Shown: positions 11,116 through 20,700 of the stretch, in pieces
Layout of the letters: every line of letters starts with the position of its first letter
Numbering within the stretch: position 1 is the first letter of the stretch
NCBI RefSeq assembly: GCF_000003605.2
Contig: NW_003105102.1
Span: forward strand, 787,751-816,588
Direction of reading: 5' to 3'
DNA length: 28,838 nucleotides
From: Saccoglossus kowalevskii
Lineage: Eukaryota; Hemichordata; Enteropneusta; Harrimaniidae
Made by a program: the position numbers and the translations under genes
The notes under the pieces: generated by a model
What the model saw: the letters and a program-made list of their open reading frames with translations, nothing else
The model's database searches: none
Told to the model about the DNA's origin: nothing

Positions 11116-11635
11116 TTTTTTTATCTGAAAACTAATAATCATGCGAGATGTGTGCTAGATTATTTTGACCTAATCCAGCACTCGCACAGTACAAGATCTG
11201 TAGAAAACATAAACTTTTTTGTAGAAAGGAAACGTTTAACTCAAAGTCAACACAGTGTAATTTATAGTAGTACCTTATTCTGGAACTCATTGCCAGTGTC
11301 ATTAAAAAATATTACCTCTCGATACACATTTAAACAAGGTCTTAAAAAGTATCTCTTAATAAATAACCCAGTATTGACTTATGTAATAATTGTCACTCTC
11401 ATGACTTTTATGACATATTTTTGATCAGTTTTAAGTATTCCTATAAACATTATATTTGAATATTTGTAAGAATATTTCTGATAATTTGACTAGTTTATGA
11501 TTAGGGTAGGAACATGATGTTTCATTAGCTCTTTTTGAACTATTTATCGCGTTCCACACCATAATTACAACGTATTATGTATTTAGCAAGTACCCTGTTG
11601 TATTTACTTTATGGTGAAATAAAATAAAATACAAT
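11116..11635 (+). mobile_element. 3' end of a non-LTR retrotransposon (reverse transcriptase C-terminus plus tail)
   Basis: The frame 11116-11424 reads NNHARCVLDYF, HSHSTRSVENINFFVERKR, then SSTLFWNSLPVSLKN and FKQGLKKYLL before a stop. This order (H.TR, basic strand, phi-WN-LP, FK..LK.YLL) is the conserved extreme C-terminus of CR1/L2/jockey-like non-LTR retrotransposon ORF2 proteins. About 200 bases of 3' untranslated sequence follow, ending in an A/T-rich tail (gaaataaaataaaatac) near 11620, as expected for a 5'-truncated copy. The upstream catalytic RT and endonuclease parts are absent. Exact clade not assigned. Confidence 0.75.
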
Positions 11636-11881
11636 ATCAATACAACAACAAATGAAAACCACTAATACGCATGCGCAGTTATTGTTATTGTACGTACGAC
11701 GATCGGCTGTGGTGCGTATTGATCAATAGAACGAATACTTAGATGTGTACTGCAAGAACGACGATAAATCACAATCCAATGTACTCAGTTGAGGGATCAA
11801 AACGAGGATAAATAATTTCATTGATATATACTTGTGCATTAAATGATAAAACTGTTTGCAAACACGGGGGTTAAACAATAA

Positions 11882-12004
11882 TGTAACACAAGTCCCGATC
11901 TCTTCAGTTTATACATGGATGATTTGTCCAAATTAAATATAGTTCTCACACCTTATAAAAAAGTAAAGTTAACTATATGTAGATGTTATCGTTTACGAAG
12001 ATAA
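11882..12004 (+). pseudogene. reverse transcriptase fragment with YMDDLS motif
   Basis: The 40-codon stretch contains SPDLFSLYMDDLSKLNIVL and is then lost in stops. Non-LTR reverse transcriptases have a conserved block of the form SP.LFN.YMDDLS just before the catalytic YADD box. This is that upstream block, not the active site. After it the frame shifts and degenerates. It is probably separate from the 3' end at 11116-11635, because RT blocks should precede that end. Confidence 0.55.
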
Positions 12005-12120
12005 TCGTGTATTAAAACATTTATCTCACTACTAAAATTGCGCGAAAAAAGCTGAATAATAATTTAAATTGTACAAAATTATTACTACATAACTAATTAA
12101 TATAAACCCAACACAGACAA

Positions 12121-12355
12121 TTTGACGAATATAATCACAGACAAAGAAATCAGTATTGTATATATTATATTGGGAAAAATAAAAGCACTCAAAGACAAAC
12201 ACTCAAAAACACTCAAACAGCCCTATATTAAATATGGAGAATAAAATGAGAACATACTAGAAATTCAAACAAAATTTTGGCAAGGAAAAATACTAACAGC
12301 GCAAACAAATGTAACACTAATAAAATATAAAAATTATCAATACATGTAATATATA
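12121..12355 (+). pseudogene. possible reverse transcriptase finger-domain remnant
   Basis: One frame (stop at 12241) reads ITDKEISIVYIILGKIKALK, later PYIKYGE, then WQGKILTAQTNVTLIKYKN. The spacing resembles non-LTR RT fingers (phi..LK..K, a downstream KYG, then a W and an I-K-K region), but identity is weak and the expected SPGPDG core is absent. It lies after the YMDDLS fragment, the wrong order for one intact element, so two insertions or a rearrangement would be needed. Confidence 0.25.
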
Positions 12356-12394
12356 CATTTAATATTATTCACCACAGAACTGTATGCATCCCTT

Positions 12395-12623
12395 GGCGTT
12401 CCACGCACCTTCCTTTTCATTTTTCTGCATCTTTATGCGCAAGGGGCGCCGGGAATCAGAGGATCTGTAACCTTTGACCCGTACGTGGAGATGAACTCAA
12501 AAAGGTTAACTAAAGATGGCGTCCTCGTTGCCAAGCTTTTGATTGCGTTTGTTTCTGAGTCATCACGGCATATTTTCTCCTGCTCTGACTGGGGAATCCT
12601 CAATGTGACACTATCCAGTCAAG
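12395..12623 (+). promoter_or_regulatory. putative promoter and non-coding first exon of the 14707-22796 gene
   Basis: A local island of CpG-containing sequence (ggggcgccggg at about 12443) in AT-rich DNA is followed by aaagATGGCG (12513-12521), which matches the YY1 element AAGATGGCG common just downstream of animal transcription starts. A strong donor (aag|gtaaat) follows at 12623/12624. The next usable acceptor, at 14701-14702, sits four bases before the ATG of the downstream gene, so this fits a 5' untranslated exon. It contains a short upstream frame (12516-12542) and a longer frame from 12491 that stays open to the donor but does not join in phase to the main protein. The exon assignment is inference. 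Confidence 0.35.
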
Positions 12624-12962
12624 GTAAATAACTGCACACCACTGTAATGTAAATTTGAGCTATTCAGGAATATCGATTTGTGTTTTAACTAACCTAACGA
12701 TTTATTTTTTTGATTGTCGATCATCAACCTGTGTGAGTTCTGCTGCATGTACAACTTCATGTTATCGTCCTTCAATGTTGCATGTTCTAGAATCTCTCCA
12801 TCGAGGCATATTTTATAGACCCATTACGTACCATTTATCATATTTTTTACCGTTTCTATTGCAATGTGTCGCTACTTGCTATATCTTGGCGTTGAAGAGA
12901 AATACCGAATTTGTAAATACTAAATTAATAATGTACACACTGTTAATTATCTATTTGGCGAA

Positions 12963-13162
12963 TGATCAGAGGAAGGAAGCCAACCTACAGGACTGTACTC
13001 AGGGCTAGCTAGTGGTATGCAAATGAGCTGTCTGTTGTGATTACTATCATACAGTCTGGCGGTGATCAGCGGAGGGAGGCCAACCTACAGGACTGTACTC
13101 AGGGCTAGCTAGTGGTATGCAAATGAGCTGTCTGTTGTGATTACTATCATACAGTCTGGCGG
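12963..13162. repeat. 100-bp tandem duplication
   Basis: Two adjacent copies with a period of exactly 100 bases (12963-13062 and 13063-13162). They are identical except near the left end (gaggaaggaagcc versus gcggagggaggcc). Each copy has the octamer ATGCAAAT and a hairpin CTGT-TG-TGAT-tact-ATCA-T-ACAG (13032-13054 in copy 1). Near-identity over most of the unit indicates a young duplication. If the proposed first exon is right, it lies in intron 1. Confidence 0.95.
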
Positions 13163-14702
13163 TAATGATCAACACGGCGCTGTATAATGGCTGTAGTTGT
13201 ATGCATTGGAGTAAATCATAAAAAAAAATAGCAGTCCTAATTAAAAATTGGTAGTAAAAATTAGATTAAATGGAAGAACCCTACATTGAAATTTAAATGA
13301 CAGAAACGAAATAGGACGTCTCAGAGCTAACACATAAAATTGGCAGACAATCCCTATACAATCCTTTCTTGCCAGGGACTTAACATACTAGTATGTACAA
13401 GTATATGACATCTTTGTCTGAGAACAGCAAGACAGACCATGTAATTGGACATCAATTTTAAATCTAGTGTTTTTGCCAATGAAAAGCAAGGAGCTATTAA
13501 ACCATGTTCTCATCACTCACTATGTAATGTTGTACAACTATTCTATGTATTGTCCCTGTTATGTGCTGGTCAATATTACCGTAAACATGACTTCTCCCTA
13601 CATTTTGGCATATGGGGGCAATTTAGGGGGTTAAATCTAATTTGAAAATTGTATTCCATTTCTTTTTTTCATTATTTTGCAATTCTAACATTTGATTCAA
13701 TTTTTGTTATTTCATTTGTTATGCAATTTCACATTTGATTTCTAATATATGAAGCTCATATTTATTTATTCAAATAGTGAGCCTCTGATTCAAAACATTG
13801 CAGCAAATAAATACTTTTGGGATACGCAAAGCAGCCAGAGATGAGCTTAAGATAATTAGGTTTATGACATTGATCCACTATAATAGCAGTTCAGGCTAGG
13901 TCAGTGACTAGGTTTTCCTGGGAGGAGGTGGCACTCAGCTCAAACCATGGAATATCATTGTTATGAATTTGTTCATAACCCTTTCAAGACCAGACTCACT
14001 TTTTAAACCACTTTGTATTCAGGATAATCAAATCATTTCATACACATTATATGGGTGTCATGTACTAATATTTACATTCCATTTAGTGAAGTCATTGCAA
14101 TTATCAGACTGATAGAAGACATTGATTTTTTTATGTCCTGTTTCTGAAAATAGTTTATGTTAAGTTTCCCAAACACATAACTTAATTTTAGTTGAAGTGA
14201 AACTCTTAAGGTATTTTCTTTAAACACACATACATGTACTGTCCTTTGGGTTGAGTACTCCAGGGAATCACACTTAAAAGTCACTGAGGGTGGGGGATGT
14301 GGTAGAAGATAAATATTAAGTAATATTAAGGGGGTTGAAATGATATGAAGGCTTGCAAAGTATGAATTGATACGACAATCCAAGGATGAATTCAGCAATT
14401 ACACTTTTATAAAAAAAATGCATTAAATCCAGGGAGGTATCTTATTTCATTCCATGAAACATTCCATGCATCAATAAATGGTAATTAGAACAGTCTGCTG
14501 CAGGTACTTGAATGTTTGTAACTGTTATTTAAATTTATAAATGTTCAGATTTATACAGAATATACAACGTACAGGCTTTGCTGACTTCAGTGTATTTACC
14601 ACCTTTGATACTGCTCATTCAGGAAACTGATGACTGATAAGTGAATATCATGTCACTTGAAGTGCATATTTAATACTTACTTATTTATTTATTTATTTTT
14701 AG
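13163..14702 (+). other. putative intron 1, no further exon recognised
   Basis: AT-rich sequence ending in a long TTTA-rich pyrimidine tract and AG at 14701-14702, a good acceptor for the ATG exon. Open frames at 13445-13645 and, on the minus strand, 14072-14398 show no family resemblance. Confidence 0.45.
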
Positions 14703-14706
14703 CATC

Positions 14707-17700
14707 ATGGGTTCAGGTAGTACAAAAGGTGCCAAGACGACGTCAACCAATGAAGTTGTAGCAGATGTGATACTACCCGGTGCAACAGAGGCTTTTACGG
14801 TGCGGGGAAAAGTTGGCCGTCCTAAGCCCACACCGGAACATACTGACGACGCTGAAAGAGATTCAGTGACAAACACCCGACTCTTCACTGGAAGTGACAA
14901 TCGCCCTGTGCCAGATGAAACTGAAACATCTAAAACAATTGGTAACAAACAGTATCACCAGCCGACTGGCAAAATCTCTGGTTCTCATCGTGAAGAAGTG
15001 CGGCCTAAGTCTGCTGCAGCTAAGAAGAGTAGCACCGCTACAGTGACAGAAGTGGCAAAGGATACTTACACTATTGAATATGAAAATCAGGTGAGTTTAT
15101 CATCATACAATATATATATATATATCAACCCACAACATTAGAGCAGAATTAACAAAATATACTGATATATTCGAAATTCTAATTCTATCAACCCTTCAAA
15201 TTTTTTATGTAATTATCCATAAAATTAATCGACCAAATTTTGGTTGGCAAGATACAATCACCACCAACACTATAGTTTTGTTTAGGTAGATGTTTTATCT
15301 ATTCAATCTAATTAGAATTTCTTTATACAATTATATATACATTGCATATAACTGAATGTACTTGTATGTATATTAAAATATTGCATGCATCTTTGTTTTT
15401 CAGCGGTTTGATGTATCGGGTAGTGAATTTTCCACATTTCTGCAAGATGCAGCTGAAATGACGGTCACAGATACATTAAAAGTTTCTGATCCATTCCAAG
15501 CTGGTGGGTCTGGAAAAACCTTTCAATTTAAAGTGTTGAAACCACAATCTGGCGAAGGACCAATGAGACTGCAGGTTAGTATGTCGGTGACCATTCTGAC
15601 ATCACATGGAGTTTCAGTCCTGCTTATTTGTGAAATTTGTTCTTTAGCGCCAATTATGATGTATTCTAAGTTTTCTTGAGGTCAGCCACTTTGATATGTG
15701 ATGCATTTTGATGGATTTTTACATAATATTATACATAATGTATACCGATCTGATTCAAGATGGCCGAATGGTGGCCATTTTTGTGCTAAATATTCATCAA
15801 AATCAAAAATTTATGGATGGATTTTGTTCAAACTTGGTTAATACGTTGGACATTATGGACATTGGACCTTGATGCACAATTTATTTTTCAGATCGACTGG
15901 TGGCCATTTTGTTTTAATGAATGCAGTTCTAGTGCCATATCTCTGCCATGCTTTGACTGATTATGTTCAGATTTTATATATTCATTATACATCATGACAT
16001 AGATATACAGATATATTGGTTTGACTATCTGATTCAAAATGGCCAAATGTGCTAAAAAATCATCAAAAATCAAGCATTTTTGGCATTCCAGAACTGGATC
16101 TTTGTGTTTATGGATGGATTCTGTTCAAACTTGGTACATATAAATTAGAGATTATGGGTGCCTGATGTACGTCATTTTATTTTTTAGATTGGTTTCAAAA
16201 TGGCTGACTGACATTTGTTTAAATGAATGTGCTTCTAGAGTCATATCTCTGATATACTATGACTGATTATGTTCAAATTTGATATATTCGTTTTACATCA
16301 TGTTATAGATATACCGTATTTATCAGGGTAACATTCCATGGCCGGGCAACACCCCCCCACTTTTGTTACAATAAGGAAAATGAGGTCATGGACTGGCATA
16401 CGCTTAACTACACTTGTAATAAAAAAATAACAAAAACCTATTATTTTTTCGTTGTATTAAGAGATGACTTAGAAACGATTCAAGCAGATCTTACAGTATG
16501 TGGAGAGCCTTGAAGCAAGTGTCGCACTTGTTCAACTTTAGCGCCCTCGACAATGAAACCAATGTTGCAATACCTGGGAGAGTGGTTGAACCCACGTTGT
16601 TTTGGCTTTATAAAATATTTGGTAGCAGCTTGCGAATCCATAACTGGGGCCAGCAATTTTGCAATATCATGCTGAAGACTGCCAACTTTTTTACCACCTT
16701 TCATGACAGGTATTGCATTTCTGTCATGAAAATTATTCTTCTGTTGTTGGACAAATAAAAATTCTTCCAATTTCAAGCCCACCGCGATATCCGGAACTTG
16801 CTGAATGATAACTTTTACCATGATTGATGGGCGTCTCTGCTGATAAGAAAGCAATGTTGACTTGACCTCTATGATAAAATGCTAGTAGTGATGTCATTAT
16901 TAGCCAAAAGCATCGTGTGCCATTGCAGCAGAGTCGTTTGCCGCAACCCAATTTTTTTTGTTTCTTTATTGTGATTAGACATGAATGAATTAAAAGTGCC
17001 AAGCTGACGGACAACAGAATCCGTGGAGTAAAAGTGTGAAGTCCAAATTGTGTTCAACGGCATTGACAAACTTTATGACAAAGCTGTAGGGTTTATATTC
17101 GATGACGACAGGACTTTGAGGGTTTTGACTTTGACGAAGATGGCGATTAATGTACAAATAGAGATCTGGGAAATTTTATTTTATGAACTTTCGTAATTTT
17201 TACTGTGTAAATTTGTAAATTATTTTTGTTCTTGTATGACTGTTCATCCAGTATTTGTCAAAACCGGAAAAAGGTTTACGCAGTTTAACCCCTTACATTT
17301 TAGTTCATTTTAAGTTCACGCGTATTGAACGTGTTTGTCGACGGGGAAATCCTAAATTCGAATGCTTCTTCCCTGTCGATTTTTATTATTTCTAATTTAT
17401 TTGTCACATTATAAGCAATAAATTATTTTTTTTATTTCTAATGTTGCATATTGTTCATTTATTTCTGTTGCATGTTTTCATTCGCCATTCTATCCCCTGT
17501 CGCAGTTTGATCTGTGTGTTGTCAATGTTCTCAAATTTTTTTTTTTTTTTTGCAGGGGATGTTCGGGCATAGGCCCACCCCTTTTTTTTTTGCAATTTTC
17601 CTTGTTCAGGACCCTGGGCACTTACCCGGATAAATACGGTAGATGTATTCAAAATAGCCGACTGGTGGCCATTTTGTTTTAATTAATGCTGTTCCAGAGC

Positions 17701-20700
17701 AATATTTCTTAATATGGACAAGTACTCGTTTGATGATCAGATACAAGATGTCAATCATTTTAATGTTAAAAAATCATATTCCTGACATGTTTATATTCCA
17801 GCTATATTACTATAAACAAAACTATATATCTTAAATTTGATAACTAACAGGGACTGTGTAAAGCGTGGCTTGTTACATGTAAGTTTAGAATACCTTGTAG
17901 AAGACAATGTCACCAACTTTCTGCATTTGATGTGTTTATGATGTTTTGTGAACAACATTTTTCAAACGTGTTTCTTGCAACAATCTAATATTCTTACGAA
18001 CCTTGCCAGTGTTGTATCGACTTTGGTACCTTCAATAGTGAAACACTGTTGTTTATGGACTAATTTCACAGTCAGGTATCTCAATGAAATAGGGCACTCT
18101 GAAAGCATTTTCCTGTGTTCATTGTATTTTTTATTCATGGTATATTTTGAAGATGAAAACACAAAATTTCTGAGTGCCAGATTTCTTAGTGGGGACACTG
18201 ATAGAATTATACATTTACATTGTATACCTATTCTTACTCAAAATTAAAGCAGTTAACATTATACTGTAAAACTGCAAAATGTTCACCACATTAATTTATG
18301 CCTATTTGTTTATGAGGATAAAAATATTACAGTTGTTTACAGTAAATTATTGAAGTAGACAAAGTGGTTCATGTTGTGCGTCTGTCATCTTTTGTCATAT
18401 TATCAATTGACAGCTTCAGAATCGTTACATGGAAGTAGAAGATTTGGAAGAGGATGTGATTGATGAGATACTGGGTGTGCCAGTCACAAGTAACAAAGAA
18501 AATGAAAGTCCAGATGAAAAGATTTCTGAGAAAAAAGAGCAAATGAGACAGGTAAGGAACAAAACTTGAATAATTTTTTTGTTCACCATTTGAATTACCC
18601 TATTTGTCCTTTCAATAGTACATATTCAATACAGCTACAAGAATCACACAGGAATAACTAATCTTCTGAAAAGTACCCAGGCATCAACCAGGTCAGGCTC
18701 TGAAAGTACCCAGGCATCATCCAGGCCAGGCTCTGAAAGTACCCAGGCATCATCCAGGCCAGGCTCTGAAAGTACCCAGGCATCATCCAGGCCAGGCTCT
18801 GAAAGTACCCAGGCATCATCCAGGCCAGGCTCTGAAAGTACCCAGGCATCATCCAGGTCAGGCTCTGAATGTACCCAGGCATCAACCAGGCCAGGCTCTG
18901 AAAGTACCCAGGCATCAACCAGGTCAGGCTCTGAAAGTACCCAGGCATCATCCAGGCCAGGCTCTGAAAGTACCCAGGCATCAACCAGGTCAGGCTCTGA
19001 AAGTACCCAGGCATCATCCAGGCCAGGCTCTGAAAGTACCCAGGCATCAACCAGGCCAGGCTCTGAAAGTACCCAGGCATCAACTAGGCCAGGCTCTGAA
19101 AGTACCCAGGCATCAACTAGACCAGGCTCTGAAAGTACCCAGGCCTCAACTAGGCCAGGCTCTGAAAGTACCCAGGCATCAACCAGGCCAGGCTCTGAAA
19201 GTACCCAGGCATCAACTAGGCCAGGCTCTGAAAGTACCCAGGCATCAACTAGACCAGGCTCTGAAAGTACCCAGGCCTCAACTAGGCCAGGCTCTGAAAG
19301 TACCCAGGCATCAACCAGGCCAGGCTCTGAAAGTACCCAGCCATCAACCAGGCCAGGTTCTGAAAGTACTTAGGCATCAACCAGGCTAGATTCTGAAAGT
19401 ACCCAGGCATCAACCAGGCCATGCTCTGAAAGTACTCGGACATCAACCAAGCCAGGCTCTGAATGTACCCAGGCATCAACCAGGCCAGGCTCTGAAAGTA
19501 CCCAGACATCAACCAGGCCAGGCTCTGAAAGTACCCAGACATCAACCAGGCCAGGCTCTGAAAGTAACCAGACATCAACCAGGCTAGGCTCTGAAAGTAC
19601 CCAGGCATCAACCAGGCCAGGTTCTGAAAGTACCCATGCATCAACCAGACCTGGCTCTGAAAGTACCCAGGCATCAACCAGGCCAGGCTCTGAAAGTACT
19701 CAGCCATCAACCAGGCCAGGCTCTGAAAGTACCCAGACATCAACCAGGCCAGGCTCTGAAAGTACCCAGACATCAACCAGGCCAGGCTCTGAAAGTAACC
19801 AGGCATCAACCAGGCCAGGCTCTGAAAGTACTCAGCCATCAACCAGGCCAGGCTCTGAAAGTACCCAGACAACAACCAGGCCAGGCTCTGAAAGTACCCA
19901 GACATCAACCAGGCCAGGCTCTGAAAGTACCCAGACATCAACCAGGCCAGGCTCTGAAAGTACCCAGGCATCAACCAGACCAGGCTCATGCATGATTGTG
20001 TGAGGAAAATATTTGACACCAGTTAAATTGAATGATCTGATTGGGCGTGCCAAGGAACTGGATGCTGGATCCATGACAACTCAAATCAAACCATTCAATT
20101 TAAACCAATAGATTATGTTGTCTAATTTCACACCATAGCTTAACTGATACTAGTGATAGAAACATGTAACTTTACATTCAATTTGCCATGGTGACGCATC
20201 ACAACACATGACTTCATGTTCCATTTATCATGGGAATACATTACAGTGTATGCCGTTGACACTGAATACAGGTTTATAGTGCCAACTTAAGATGATTGAA
20301 GCGATGGTTGAATTAATAAAACTTGGCTATCAAAGATGGTTAATTCTGTATGATATTATTATTATTATTGTTACCTTCTAAAGTTTATGAAATATTGGTA
20401 AAATATTATTTTATTCCATTCACACACAATTAAGTTGGTAAATGAGATATTACTGGCATCATAGGTAAGTAATGGCATGGTGTATAGCCAGTGAAATGTC
20501 TCAAAGATGTTTAGAAAGCCACTCATATAACACAAGGAAAAAAAATTAATGATGACTTTAGTATTCTAAAGGTAGACCATAGTATAAGCCAATTATAATG
20601 ATTTACTGGTGCCAAATTATGGAATTATTCTAATATTTCCCTAATTAAAGTTAAAATGTATATTTCTGCTAAAATTTATATAGAATAAAAGATATAGAGT

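Larger units (their letters stand above)
16314..17639. mobile_element. TIR DNA transposon with TA target duplication, probably Tc1/mariner-pogo-like and non-autonomous
   Basis: The termini are inverted repeats. The left end CCGTATTTATCAGGGTAA (from 16314) and the reverse complement of the right end, CCGTATTTATCCGGGTAA, differ at one base. TA flanks both sides (16312-16313 and 17640-17641), so the element is 1326 bp. The surrounding interspersed repeat continues across the insertion point, confirming that this is an insertion. No transposase frame is intact. A short acidic tail (17109-17150) may be what is left of one. The interior also carries an antisense HIRAN-like open frame. T and A homopolymers lie near the right end. 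Confidence 0.8.

Noticed and set aside
12655-13008. 117-codon + strand frame
   Set aside because: It has no ATG start, runs into the 100-bp duplication and resembles no protein. It is probably intronic.
14685-14948. Minus-strand 87-codon frame
   Set aside because: Antisense shadow of the first coding exon of the 14707-22796 gene.
18658-20019. Long minus-strand frames of the MPGYFQSLAW type, and a + strand HQPGQALKVPR frame
   Set aside because: They arise because the minisatellite period is a multiple of three. They lie antisense to, or out of phase with, the host exons, and each is broken by stops in part of the array.
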